From: Gammaproteobacteria bacterium
GTDB taxonomy: Bacteria; Pseudomonadota; Gammaproteobacteria; Arenicellales; Poriferihabitantaceae
Assembly: GCA_024644945.1 (NCBI GenBank)
Contig: JAHEGU010000003.1
Coordinates: 1-64,000, forward strand
Reading direction: 5' to 3'
DNA length: 64,000 nt
The notes under the pieces were generated by a model, which saw only the letters and a list, made by a program, of their open reading frames with translations, was not told the DNA's origin and did not search any database. The position numbers and the translations under genes were made by a program. Of this stretch, positions 8,325 through 17,872 are shown piece by piece (position 1 is the first letter of the stretch; the number at the start of each line of letters is the position of its first letter).

Positions 8325-9290
8325 CTAGGAATCATGACAAGTCCGCGTTGCGCTATTGGTTGATCCGACCGCTTTATCAGCAATGATCTGCTGTTTGTCG
8401 AGCAGAATTATGACGTTACCCAAAATGGCCAGAATCAGACCAATGGTGGCCACAGTCGACCATTGGTAACCTTCAAAAAGTGTAGAAAGGGCAAGCGCCA
8501 CAATGGGAAAAATCACCATGGCATAAGATGACCGGGCTGCGCCGATTCGACCTACGAGGGTAAGAAAACACCCGAATCCAAATACGGTGGAGAATATAGA
8601 GAGCCAAAACAACCCGCCTATATACTGCGCCGAATACTCGAAACTGAATTCTATACCTGCAACCCAGATATAAACCCCCATCCATAACGCGCCCCACGTC
8701 ATGCCCCAGGCATTAGTTTGCAGAACGGGGTACTGCTGACGTTGAAAGCGAGCAGAACTGATCATGCCGATGGCGGCGCAAAGCGTGCCCAGCAGGGCGA
8801 GCCCTATGCCCCGAATGGTAGCACTGGTCCAGTCAAGTTGATTGATTTCCGGTGAGAATACCAACCCAATTCCAACTATTCCGGTAAGCGCCCCTACCAG
8901 CATCATGCCGGTGATTCTGTCCCGTAACACCAGATATCCGATCACCATATTAAAAATCTGAATACAGCTGAAAATTACCGAGATTAAACCGGTGGTTAAA
9001 TGAAACGAGGCGAAGTATATGGAGATGTAGTTGAGATTAAAAAGAAACAGGCCGATGAATGCAAATCGTGCATGATCTATAAGACGATAGTGCAGCGACT
9101 TGCGCCTAATCAGGCAATAGATCAGAAGCGTTAGCGCGGCGATCACAAAACGGTAGAACACGGATACCTGAGGCGCCACCTCTCCAAGCTGGAGTTTGAT
9201 CACATACCAGGACGTGCCCCAGATTAAGATCGTCAGTACGTATAGCGCGCTGTTAGGCATGGTGCTCGTAAGAGACAAAGCGCGCATCAT
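8325..9290 (-). CDS. EamA-family (DMT) transporter
   Basis: A 321-residue protein with ten hydrophobic segments in two EamA repeats, opening with ALYVLTILIWGTSWYVIK. The second repeat ends in the conserved LPIVALALSTLFEG-type stretch (here FPIVALALSTLFEGYQW, near residue 262). DMT/RhaT-like proteins export or take up small metabolites. ATG codons at residues 1, 2 and 11 are all possible starts; MPNSALYVL begins right at the first helix. It is convergent with the hydrolase and divergent from the aldo/keto reductase. Confidence 0.85.
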   Translation of the reverse strand: MMRALSLTSTMPNSALYVLTILIWGTSWYVIKLQLGEVAPQVSVFYRFVIAALTLLIYCLIRRKSLHYRLIDHARFAFIGLFLFNLNYISIYFASFHLTTGLISVIFSCIQIFNMVIGYLVLRDRITGMMLVGALTGIVGIGLVFSPEINQLDWTSATIRGIGLALLGTLCAAIGMISSARFQRQQYPVLQTNAWGMTWGALWMGVYIWVAGIEFSFEYSAQYIGGLFWLSIFSTVFGFGCFLTLVGRIGAARSSYAMVIFPIVALALSTLFEGYQWSTVATIGLILAILGNVIILLDKQQIIADKAVGSTNSATRTCHDS

Positions 9291-9420
9291 AGCCTATCCG
9301 CTGAATTTGCGGCTACTAAAAATAAGAACAATTTAGGGCATAAGACCAATCCTAAAATTTATTGCGCCTGTTATTAAAACTTTCATGGGATAATTAATCT
9401 TTTACTAAACTTAAAAGAAC

Positions 9421-10404
9421 ATGATGCATTTCAAATTACTCGGTCGCACCGGAGTGTACGTGTCCGAACTTTGTTTCGGCACGATGTCATTTGGCGGTGA
9501 TGCTGACGTCGCCGAATCGACCAGAATGTATAAGGCAGTGCGGGATTCTGGCATCAACTTCCTCGACTGCGCCGATTCGTATAGTGGCGGAGAAGCCGAA
9601 CGTATTCTGGGTAAGTTAATCACGGGGGAGCGCGATCAGCTGGTGATTACTTCCAAATGCGCCATGTCTACCAGTGAAGATGTCAACGATCATGGCGTCA
9701 GTCGTCGCCACATAAGAAACGCTGTTGAAGCCAGTTTGAAGCGGCTCAATACCGATCGACTTGACATCCTGTTGACTCATCGTTGGAGTCCGGTGACGCC
9801 GCTTGATGAGACGCTGCGTGCTTTGGAAGATCTGGTGCGTGATGGCAAGGTGCTCTACACCGGCGCCAGCAACTATTCGGCTTGGCAGGTGCAAAAAGCG
9901 CTGGGTATTTCGGCTCAACACAATTGGACCAGATTTGAGGTGATTCAGCCAATGTATAACCTGGTGAAGCGTCAGGCAGAGGTTGAAATTTTACCGATGG
10001 CAGCATCCGAGCAGCTAGGGGTAATGACCTATGGCCCGGTTGGCGGTGGGCTGTTAAGCGGTAAATATGCTTCAGGTAGAAAGCCGGAGAGTGGACGGCT
10101 TGTAGATAATGAGGAGTATTCTGCGCGCTATGATGAAAAGTGGGTGTATAAAACCGCCGGACGATTCGGCGAGTTTGCCAAGCAGAAGGGAATACATCCG
10201 GTGAGTCTAGCGGTTGCCTGGGTTAGAGCCAATTCTATGGTGACCTGTCCAATTATAGGTGCGCGTAATTTGGAACAGCTTTATCCTTCGCTTGATGCGC
10301 TCAATGTCGAGATGAACTCTGAGCTGTATGAGCAGGTGTCCGGACTGTCAAAGGAACCTGCCTTAGCCACAGACCGGTTAGAAGAAAAGACTGGTCTCAA
10401 ATAA
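9421..10404 (+). CDS. Aldo/keto reductase
   Basis: A 327-residue TIM-barrel oxidoreductase. It has the family opening LGRTGVYVSELCFGTMSFGG, the catalytic DCADSYSGGEAE (Asp and Tyr near residues 50-55), the lysine in ITSKC near residue 80 and LLTHRWSP near residue 122. The C-terminal NADPH-binding segment is CPIIGARNLEQL. It reduces a carbonyl with NADPH in the cytoplasm; substrate unknown. The FAD monooxygenase starts 10 bases after its stop, so the two genes likely form one operon. Confidence 0.88.
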   Translation: MMHFKLLGRTGVYVSELCFGTMSFGGDADVAESTRMYKAVRDSGINFLDCADSYSGGEAERILGKLITGERDQLVITSKCAMSTSEDVNDHGVSRRHIRNAVEASLKRLNTDRLDILLTHRWSPVTPLDETLRALEDLVRDGKVLYTGASNYSAWQVQKALGISAQHNWTRFEVIQPMYNLVKRQAEVEILPMAASEQLGVMTYGPVGGGLLSGKYASGRKPESGRLVDNEEYSARYDEKWVYKTAGRFGEFAKQKGIHPVSLAVAWVRANSMVTCPIIGARNLEQLYPSLDALNVEMNSELYEQVSGLSKEPALATDRLEEKTGLK

Positions 10405-10414
10405 ATATAGTTTT

Positions 10415-11614
10415 ATGGCAATCGGCTCGAGCAACGATAAGATAATTATAGCCGGAGGTGGTATTGGAGGATTAGCCACTGCGCTTGGTCTGGCCCAGCA
10501 AGGTTATTCAAGCCTGGTTCTCGAAAAGGCTTCGGAACTTGGGGAGATCGGTGCAGGCATTCAACTTGGTCCCAATGCATTTCATTGTTTTGATTTCTTA
10601 GGTGTTGGGGAAGAGGCGCGACGGATGGCGGTCTACATTGATCAGCTTCGACTAATGGACGCCATTAGTGGAGATGAGATTGCGCACATTCCTCTTGATC
10701 AAACATTTCGAGATCGCTATCGTAATCCCTATGCGGTCGTGCATCGTGGCGATCTGCATGGCGTTCTGCTGCGCGCGTGTGAGCAGAATGATTTTATCGA
10801 ACTAAGGGTTAACGCCAATGTGCTTGGATATAAAAACCGGGTCGATGGTGTAACGGTAACGCTTGCTGACAATGCCCTCATCAGTGGTCGTGCGTTGGTG
10901 GGCGCTGACGGTTTGTGGTCGAATGTACGCAACCAGCTGGTCGCAGACGGACCGCCGCGTGTCTCCGGACATACGACCTACCGTTCGGTAATTCCGTTTG
11001 AGCAGATGCCCGAGGAGTTGCGATGGAATGCGGCGACTTTATGGGCCGGGCCAAAGTGTCATATCGTTCACTATCCGCTTTCAGACTGGAAATATTTTAA
11101 TTTAGTTGTGACTTATCATAACGACGCTCCAGAGCCGGTTGCTGGCAAAGCGGTATCGAGAGATGAGGTGCTTAAGGGCTTTGAACATGTACATCCGTTG
11201 CCTCGCGGGATTATCGATATTGGCAGGGATTGGAAATTGTGGGTGCTTTGTGACCGCGAACCGTTGACGTCCTGGCAAGACGTTAATACGGTGCTGCTTG
11301 GAGACGCTGCACACCCGATGCTGCAATATATGGCCCAAGGTGCATGTATGGCGATGGAGGACGCAGTATGTTTGGCGCGAGAGGTGAAGGCGCACGATGG
11401 AGATATTGAATCTGCTTTTAGGGCATATCAGGACCTAAGAATCACCCGCACTGCCAGAGTAGTGCTGTCGTCTCGAGCCATGGGGGATCACGTTTATCAT
11501 CCTGATGGCGCCCATGCGATGGTGCGTAACGCCATGCTTGGGAGCTGGTCACCACAGGAGTATTACCATCGCCTTGACTGGTTGTATGGGGACGGGGCCG
11601 GGGTATGGGAGTAA
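10415..11614 (+). CDS. FAD-dependent aromatic hydroxylase (3-hydroxybenzoate 6-hydroxylase/salicylate hydroxylase-like)
   Basis: A 399-residue group A flavoprotein monooxygenase. It has the dinucleotide motif IIAGGGIGGLATALGLAQQG at residues 10-29, GIQLGPNAFHCFDFLG, VGADGLWSNVR (the DG motif, near residue 162), and LLGDAAHPMLQYMAQGACMAMEDA (the GD motif, near residue 291). This family uses NAD(P)H and O2 to hydroxylate a phenolic acid. The closest remembered relatives are 3-hydroxybenzoate 6-hydroxylases, based on the LLGDAAHP.LQY and C-terminal DWL(Y/W)G signatures. No gentisate or catechol dioxygenase is nearby, so the ring-cleavage partner is elsewhere or the substrate differs. Confidence 0.8.
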   Translation: MAIGSSNDKIIIAGGGIGGLATALGLAQQGYSSLVLEKASELGEIGAGIQLGPNAFHCFDFLGVGEEARRMAVYIDQLRLMDAISGDEIAHIPLDQTFRDRYRNPYAVVHRGDLHGVLLRACEQNDFIELRVNANVLGYKNRVDGVTVTLADNALISGRALVGADGLWSNVRNQLVADGPPRVSGHTTYRSVIPFEQMPEELRWNAATLWAGPKCHIVHYPLSDWKYFNLVVTYHNDAPEPVAGKAVSRDEVLKGFEHVHPLPRGIIDIGRDWKLWVLCDREPLTSWQDVNTVLLGDAAHPMLQYMAQGACMAMEDAVCLAREVKAHDGDIESAFRAYQDLRITRTARVVLSSRAMGDHVYHPDGAHAMVRNAMLGSWSPQEYYHRLDWLYGDGAGVWE

Positions 11615-11778
11615 ACGTTGAATCTGATATGCGAAAATCATCAATCTTGCAGCAAATCCTTAGACCTGATGATAAGAATTTCTAATAAATCTGGGGGCCT
11701 TATCTGTTAATTTTTCCTTGAGATTTAATCTTGCAGGATCATAATTTGCCCGTTTTTTGGTATATCAGTGATTCGATT

Positions 11779-12054
11779 ATGAGCAAAGATAAAGACCAGT
11801 CATCTGATGATACGCCTAATTTGTTAGACGATGGGGAGATCGAAGAGGCAGATCCTCAACTTGAACACCTGGAACAAGAGACGGCCAAGTTAACTTCTAG
11901 TAAAAAAGTGGATCATAAGCTGGAAGTAAAGAAGCGACTGGATGCATATCTTGAACGAAAATGGTTCCAGGAAAATGGGTGGGAAGATGACGATGAATTG
12001 TTCAGTGATGATTTCTTTTACAATTCGCATTCCAGGCGACACGGCCACATCTGA
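11779..12054 (+). CDS. Small acidic protein, PA3496-like
   Basis: About 91 residues if translation begins at ATG 11779 (MSKDKDQSSDD); the track frame opens 48 bases earlier. The protein is strongly acidic at both ends, with a central basic helix KLEVKKRLDAYLERKWFQEN. A short (R/K)RLxxYLExK helix in an acidic protein is the pattern I associate with the PA3496 family of small gammaproteobacterial proteins of unknown role. It is followed by about 145 bases without a gene. Confidence 0.45.
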   Translation: MSKDKDQSSDDTPNLLDDGEIEEADPQLEHLEQETAKLTSSKKVDHKLEVKKRLDAYLERKWFQENGWEDDDELFSDDFFYNSHSRRHGHI

Positions 12055-12199
12055 TCTTCGTTGACGGCAGTTTTTTCTGATACTGCATAAGTTGAAGTAT
12101 TAGCTCGGTGCGACAGGCCGAGTCGCCGCTGATACATTAGGGTGAAGTTTTACCTGTCACACTCACATTCGATGTGACTCATACTCCCTGATAGATCGT

Positions 12200-13738
12200 A
12201 TGTCAGAACGCCAAAGAAAATCCACAGGCCGATCCCGTGGTGGACGCGCCGCCAAGAAGCAACGGGCGGAGCATACCGCGCCCGCATATATTACACGTAA
12301 GATTCCCTTCTACGAATTCCTTGATGAGGAAGGGCTGGTCACTTTGGAAAAACAGGCGGATTGGTTGATCCAGGAAATAGGTTTGGAGTTTCGTGGCGAT
12401 GACGAAGCGCTCAGAATATGGAAGCAGGCAGGTGCTGACGTAACAGGAACCAGGGTCAGGTTGCCTGCCGATATGGCCAGAGCACTCTGTAATACTGCGC
12501 CATCTCGGTTTATCCAGCACGCACGAAATCCACGGCGTAGTGTTGAGATTGGTGGTGATAGTCAGGTATTTGCACCGGTCTACGGGCCTCCGTTCGTGCG
12601 TGATTTAGACGGCGGGCGCCGTTACGGCGCCATGCAGGACCATGAAAACCTGGTGAAGATCTGTTATTCGCTTCCCAGTTTGCATCATACCGGGCTGGTG
12701 ATATGTGAACCTTGTGATGTGCCGGTATCTAAGCGGCATCTGGATATGGTTTACAACCAGTTACGCTACAATGACAAACCGTTCCTCGGCGCGATCACCG
12801 AAATATCCCGCGCTCAGGATTCGGTAGACATGGTAAAGATAGTGTTTGGTGAAGAATTCATGCAGAACAACTGCGTGATTATGGGCAACGTCAACACTAA
12901 CTCACCTTTGCTGATCGATAAGGTGGTCACAGAGGCAGCCCGGATTTATTGTGGCGCTGGCCAGGGGCTGGTGGCGGTGCCGTTTATTCTCAGCGGTGCA
13001 ATGGGACCGGTGACCACGGCAGCTTCTATTGCCCAGGCGCTGGCGGAAGCTATGATGGTATGCGCGTTCACGCAGCTTGTGCGACCCGGTGCGCCATTTA
13101 TTTTGGGAAACTTTCTGTCTTCCATGAGTCTTAAAAGTGGGGCGCCAACGTTTGGCATGCCGGAACCCGTGATGTCGAACCTGATTATCGGACAACTGGC
13201 GAGGAGGCTTGGATTGCCACTTCGTTGCGGTGGATCTTTGACCGCTTCTAAGTTGCCCGACGCCCAGGCTGCGGCTGAAAGCGCCGATTCGATGTTGTCC
13301 ACAGTTCTCGGTGGCGCTAATTTTGTCCTCCATGCGGCCGGTTGGTTGGAAGGAGGGCTTGTTACCGGGTATGAAAAACTAGTGCAGGATGCAGATCGTT
13401 TAGGCGCTTATCAGGTGATGCTTGGCGGAATGCCTATGGACGAAAATGCATTGGCAAGATCGGCATACTACGAAGTCGAACCCGCGGGTCATTTTCTGGG
13501 TTGCAGTCACACCATGGCAAATTATGAAACTGCATTTTATGAATCTGCGCTTTCAGACAGTGAGAGTTTCGAACAGTGGGAGGATCAGGGCTCAAAAGAT
13601 TCGGCGCAACGAGCCTATGAACGCTGGAACCAGATTCTGAAAGATTACCAGCAGCCGAAGATGGAGGAGGCGGTTCACGAACAGTTACTGGCATACATGA
13701 CTATTCGTAAGGAGCAACTGCCGGACGCCTGGTACTAA
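12200..13738 (+). CDS. Trimethylamine methyltransferase (MttB) superfamily protein, non-pyrrolysine
   Basis: A 512-residue MttB-superfamily corrinoid-dependent methyltransferase. The N-terminus is basic (KSTGRSRGGRAAKKQR). Family landmarks include EIGLEFRGDDEAL, VFAPVYGPPFVRDLDGGRRYG, FILSGAMGPVTTAASIAQALAE (near residue 268) and GGSLTASKLPDAQAAAESAD (near 345). No in-frame TAG encodes pyrrolysine; true trimethylamine methyltransferases need it, while non-Pyl members (MtgB type) act on quaternary amines such as glycine betaine. No cognate corrinoid protein or reductive activator is adjacent. Demethylation of a quaternary amine is inferred from family and neighbourhood. Confidence 0.82.
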   Translation: MSERQRKSTGRSRGGRAAKKQRAEHTAPAYITRKIPFYEFLDEEGLVTLEKQADWLIQEIGLEFRGDDEALRIWKQAGADVTGTRVRLPADMARALCNTAPSRFIQHARNPRRSVEIGGDSQVFAPVYGPPFVRDLDGGRRYGAMQDHENLVKICYSLPSLHHTGLVICEPCDVPVSKRHLDMVYNQLRYNDKPFLGAITEISRAQDSVDMVKIVFGEEFMQNNCVIMGNVNTNSPLLIDKVVTEAARIYCGAGQGLVAVPFILSGAMGPVTTAASIAQALAEAMMVCAFTQLVRPGAPFILGNFLSSMSLKSGAPTFGMPEPVMSNLIIGQLARRLGLPLRCGGSLTASKLPDAQAAAESADSMLSTVLGGANFVLHAAGWLEGGLVTGYEKLVQDADRLGAYQVMLGGMPMDENALARSAYYEVEPAGHFLGCSHTMANYETAFYESALSDSESFEQWEDQGSKDSAQRAYERWNQILKDYQQPKMEEAVHEQLLAYMTIRKEQLPDAWY

Positions 13739-13789
13739 TTGAGTCTTGTTCTATCTCAAAGTATTCGCTGCTGATTTATATTGATATTC

Positions 13790-15352
13790 ATGGAACGTCC
13801 CAACTTCCTGTTTATTATGTGTGATCAGCTGCGGCAGGATTACCTGTCCTGTTATGGTCATCCGGCCCTGCACACACCAAATATCGATAGTATTGCCGAG
13901 CAAGGTTTTCGTTTTACCAACGCATACTGTCAGGCGCCGCTATGCGGGCCTTCTCGTTCAAGCTTTTACACCGGGCGCTACATGTCTTCCCATGGCGCAA
14001 TGGCAAACGCGGATCCGCTAGCCACGGGCGAACTGACTCTCGGGGATTATCTAAGTGATTTGGGCTATCGAACCGCGCTCTGCGGGAAATCGCACACCTC
14101 GATCAACCGCGCTGGTTTGCAGCGACTAGGCGTTGACCTCGAAAGTCCCTTGGCTAGTCGTTTGATTTGCGGCGGATTCGAACCCTGGGAGGTCTATGAA
14201 GGATTAAATCCGGATCCCCTTGTCTCGCCCGACTTAGGATATAACGCTTATTTACGGGGGCATGGGTTTGAGGCTGACAATCCGTGGGAATCCTTCGTCA
14301 ATACCGCCCAAGGCGATGCGGCTGAGTTGACCGGATGGCTAATGCGAAACAATTCGAAACCGTCGAGAATTCCTGAGCAGCATTCAGAGACGGCTTTTAT
14401 CACAAACAGGGCTATTGAATTTCTTGGGGACCTGAATCCTGGAAACAACTGGTGTCTGCACCTGAGCTACATTAAACCGCATTGGCCATTGATGGCGCCT
14501 TCACCATACCATGGGATGTACTCCGGTCGGGATATCTTGTCGGTATGTCGGCACGCCCAAGAAAAGATTTCGCCGCATCCTGTGGTCGATGCGTTCATGC
14601 AGCAGGAATACAGTGTCAACTATTCAAACGAGGAAATCCGTAAATCTCTAGTGCCCGTATACATGGGTCTGATTAAGCAAATTGACGACCATCTTGGCAG
14701 ATTATTTCATTGGATGAGGCAGAATGATCAATGGGAGAACACAGTGATTATCTTTACCAGTGATCATGGAGATTATCTCGGCGATCACTGGCTTGGAGAG
14801 AAGGATTTATTTCATGATATGTCGGTCAAAATTCCGTTAATGATTCGAATGCCAGGTTTCGAAACGCGAGAAGAAATAAGGGAGCAATATGTCGAATCAA
14901 TAGATCTGTTGCCTACACTGATCGAAATGGCCGGCGGTCAGGTTTCAGTGGAGAAACTGGAAGGGTTCTCATTACTGCCTTTGCTTTATTCCGATGAGGA
15001 AGCGCTCAGGGAACTGGTGGTAAGCGAAATAGACTATAGTGATCGGGGTGTGAGAGGTATCTTGAATATCCCGCCATACCAGTGTCGTGCATGGATGTTG
15101 TGCGACGGAAAGTGGAAATATATTTACTACGAAGGTTTTCCGCCGCAACTTTTTGATCTTGAAGCCGATCCTCAGGAGTTTTTTGATGTGGCGGATAAGC
15201 CGGAATCACGGCGAATTATTGATCAAATGCAAGATAGGTTGTTTGACTGGTTTCGTGGTCTCAAACGCAGAACCGAAATGCCTGCAACTGCACTCGATGC
15301 AATGGGGCCAGAGCTGGACGAGCAGCAAGGGATCGTGATTGGCAGATGGTGA
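13790..15352 (+). CDS. Sulfatase/phosphonate monoester hydrolase-family protein
   Basis: About 520 residues of the alkaline phosphatase superfamily. It opens with PNFLFIMCDQLRQDYLSCYG (metal-site Asp) and has the formylglycine site CGPSR at residues 52-56, followed by SSFYTGRY. The second metal site is IIFTSDHGDYLGDHWLGEKD (near 322). The FGly motif needs an activating enzyme, not seen in the window. TTG 13781 also opens the frame, but ATG 13790 fits the family N-terminus. Choline-sulfatase, arylsulfatase and phosphonate or phosphodiester hydrolases share these motifs; I cannot tell them apart. It lies between the MttB-like and DUF3604 genes, all on one strand. Confidence 0.83.
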   Translation: MERPNFLFIMCDQLRQDYLSCYGHPALHTPNIDSIAEQGFRFTNAYCQAPLCGPSRSSFYTGRYMSSHGAMANADPLATGELTLGDYLSDLGYRTALCGKSHTSINRAGLQRLGVDLESPLASRLICGGFEPWEVYEGLNPDPLVSPDLGYNAYLRGHGFEADNPWESFVNTAQGDAAELTGWLMRNNSKPSRIPEQHSETAFITNRAIEFLGDLNPGNNWCLHLSYIKPHWPLMAPSPYHGMYSGRDILSVCRHAQEKISPHPVVDAFMQQEYSVNYSNEEIRKSLVPVYMGLIKQIDDHLGRLFHWMRQNDQWENTVIIFTSDHGDYLGDHWLGEKDLFHDMSVKIPLMIRMPGFETREEIREQYVESIDLLPTLIEMAGGQVSVEKLEGFSLLPLLYSDEEALRELVVSEIDYSDRGVRGILNIPPYQCRAWMLCDGKWKYIYYEGFPPQLFDLEADPQEFFDVADKPESRRIIDQMQDRLFDWFRGLKRRTEMPATALDAMGPELDEQQGIVIGRW

Positions 15353-15613
15353 TCGGGTTTTGTGAGGGGTGTTTTGTCTAGCGTTTTGGGAACTTGAAGA
15401 GGCTCTGACTCTTGTCGGAATGAAGCGGAACTCTATGCCGTCTTAAACCCCCACCCTGCATCATCATCCTTAATTTGATTCAGAATGTCAGGATCTATCC
15501 AGAGATGCTGGATCGGAGTCTGGAATAATGGGGGACTCGTGTGTTGCAACTTAGTAACACCGTTATAAAATGTAAAGGTTCTCCAATTGCATTTTTTCTC
15601 TGCTGACTTAACG

Positions 15614-17872
15614 ATGCCTCATTCCACGTATATGCCCGAAAGGATGGGCTCAGCCACGGTTGCTCCAACCGGCAGCTTCGAGGCGGGGTCTTATCAGGAA
15701 TTCGTAGTTACCTATACTGCCGGTTATTTTGGTATCGATGACACCGGTTCAATCAAGATCGTGCATCGATTTGCATCTGACATGGGGCGACCGCAGTTTG
15801 CTAATCCGACCGCACCGAACTACACCGCGGTTGAGGCGTCCAATGGCGCCGTGTTGCAGGTCGAGTACGATACAAAACGTAATATTCGTCCCTGGGATAA
15901 GACGCTATACATTAAAGTCGTGCGGGGATTTCTGCGAGAAGGGGATCAGATCGTTGTGCGCTTTGGAGACCGGCGGCAGGGGTCGCCTGGTATCCGGGTA
16001 CAGACTTTTTGTGAGTCGACTTTCGAGTTCCGTGTGCTCGTGGATGCTATTGCCACCTATAACTATGTGGAGCTTCCTGAACAGCCCGTGATCGAGATTG
16101 TGCCTGGTCCACCATCGCTGTTTAAAGCAATCATGCCCACCAGCACTGTATCCGGAGAGCCCTTTAGCCTGCGGATTAAAGTTGAGGACAAGTGGGGCAA
16201 CCCGACCGACCGCTGCGATCAAGAGTTATTTCTGAAACCGAGTGTCGCTGTTGAGGGACTGCCGCCCAAGGTCACAATGTTAAAAGGGGAATTTTCAGTT
16301 ACCTTAAAAAATCTCACTGTCTCGGAACCTGGTGATCTTGTGATTGAACTGGTGTCAGACGCAGACGCAGATGCAGTGCTGGCGCGATCGAATCCCAATA
16401 GGATAACTGCCTCGCTTATGCTGCGGCCGTTCTGGGGTGACCTGCACGGTCAGTCAGAAGAAACTATTGGCACTAACTCGGCCAGAGATTTTTATGAATT
16501 TGCAAGAGATAAAGCCTTCCTCGATGTCTGTGTTCATCAGGGTAATGACTTCCAGATCACCAGTGAATTCTGGGAGTGGCTGAATCAGTTGTCCGCGGAG
16601 TTTAATGTCGATCATCGGTTTGTTGTCTACCCGGGGTGGGAGTGGTCTGGCAATACCGGTCTCGGTGGAGACCGCAACGTATTGATGATGAAAGAGGGGC
16701 GGCAAATACACCGTTCCTCTCATGCATTGGTAGATGACCTGTCGGATATTCATACCGACGCCAACTCTGCCACAGACCTGTTCAAGGCTCTGAAGGATGA
16801 GGATTGTGTAGTGTTCGCCCATATCGGGGGGCGCTACGCCGATATTAAAGCCAGCCATGATCGACGTCTCGAACGGGCGGTAGAAGTGCATTCTGCATGG
16901 GGCACATTTGAATGGCTGATCGAGGACGCATTTGAACAAGGCTACCGTGTTGGCATCATGTCCAATTCAGATGGCCATAAAGGACGCCCAGGGGCCTCGC
17001 ATCCAGGCGCCACCAACTTCGGCGCTTATGGCGGTCTGACCTGTATGCTGGCAACTGAATTGACTCGTGCCGCAATTATGGACGCTCTTCGCAGAAGGCA
17101 TCATTATGGCACCACAGGTTGCCGCATGTTACTGGATACGAGGGTTGAGTTTGAAAAGCCCGCGCGGCTGTATGATGAGGATCCTCTACTTGGTGAGTCA
17201 GAGGTAACCGAAGTGAAGGCGTCGATGATGGGGGATATCGTCGGTTGTGATCAGGACACCGTGCGCTTTCAAATTGACGCGCTAGGTTCCGCACCGATTG
17301 AACGTGTCGACATTCGGAACGGATTAGATACTATTGAAGTCTACCGTCCCTATAAAGAGGAGGAGTTGGGTAGTCGCATCAGAGTCATATGGGAAGGCTC
17401 AGAGTATCGAGGTCGCGGGAGAGAGACGATCTGGGATGGCGTCGCCGTGATTCAAAACAATCGCTTTACGCATGTTTCTCCGATCAATCGATATAACGTG
17501 GACAAACGATTTGAGCTTATCGATGAGCAGCGGCTCGAGTGGGCCGCACTGACCACTGGAGGCTTCGGTGGATTTGACGCCTATCTAGATCACGCATCAA
17601 ACGGGGTGTTGAGTATTGAGACTAAACTGGTCAAGCAGAAAATCGACGTCAAGGATATAGGGCGAGAAGAAATGGTTTTTGAAAACGGTGGGATTGATAG
17701 AAGAATCCGAGTATTCAGGCTGCCCGATCAAAACAAGGTAGAGCGAATTCAAATTGAACGCGAAATTCACTTGAATCATGACCGCGATAATGCATTGTAT
17801 GTCAGGATTACGCAGGAGGACGGCCACTATATCTGGTCCAGCCCTATTTATCTGATTAATGACCGTCTTTAG
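15614..17872 (+). CDS. DUF3604 family protein (PHP-like metallohydrolase domain)
   Basis: About 752 residues from ATG 15614; the frame is open from TTG 15587. The N-terminal third is beta-rich and immunoglobulin-like (EVVPGPPSLFKAIMP-type strands). The C-terminal two thirds begin with FWGDLHGQSEETIG, followed by PGWEWSG, FAHIGGRYADI, VEVHSAWGTFEW and GIMSNSDGHKGRPG. These are the histidine/aspartate clusters of DUF3604, which resembles PHP phosphoesterases. The biochemical role is not known to me. It repeatedly appears with sulfatases and transporters in catabolic clusters (from memory), which fits its position here. Its last 17 bases overlap the convergent MFS gene. Confidence 0.78.
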   Translation: MPHSTYMPERMGSATVAPTGSFEAGSYQEFVVTYTAGYFGIDDTGSIKIVHRFASDMGRPQFANPTAPNYTAVEASNGAVLQVEYDTKRNIRPWDKTLYIKVVRGFLREGDQIVVRFGDRRQGSPGIRVQTFCESTFEFRVLVDAIATYNYVELPEQPVIEIVPGPPSLFKAIMPTSTVSGEPFSLRIKVEDKWGNPTDRCDQELFLKPSVAVEGLPPKVTMLKGEFSVTLKNLTVSEPGDLVIELVSDADADAVLARSNPNRITASLMLRPFWGDLHGQSEETIGTNSARDFYEFARDKAFLDVCVHQGNDFQITSEFWEWLNQLSAEFNVDHRFVVYPGWEWSGNTGLGGDRNVLMMKEGRQIHRSSHALVDDLSDIHTDANSATDLFKALKDEDCVVFAHIGGRYADIKASHDRRLERAVEVHSAWGTFEWLIEDAFEQGYRVGIMSNSDGHKGRPGASHPGATNFGAYGGLTCMLATELTRAAIMDALRRRHHYGTTGCRMLLDTRVEFEKPARLYDEDPLLGESEVTEVKASMMGDIVGCDQDTVRFQIDALGSAPIERVDIRNGLDTIEVYRPYKEEELGSRIRVIWEGSEYRGRGRETIWDGVAVIQNNRFTHVSPINRYNVDKRFELIDEQRLEWAALTTGGFGGFDAYLDHASNGVLSIETKLVKQKIDVKDIGREEMVFENGGIDRRIRVFRLPDQNKVERIQIEREIHLNHDRDNALYVRITQEDGHYIWSSPIYLINDRL

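Noticed and set aside
12095-12140. Third attC-like copy (cgccgctgat...ttaggg)
   Set aside because: Only about 10 bases match the repeats at 2.5 and 4.4 kb and the core is not GTTRRRY; it also forms a simple hairpin that could be a weak terminator of the small acidic gene.
12200-13738. Possible pyrrolysine codon in the MttB-family gene
   Set aside because: The frame has no internal TAG and the region around the usual Pyl site reads through normally.
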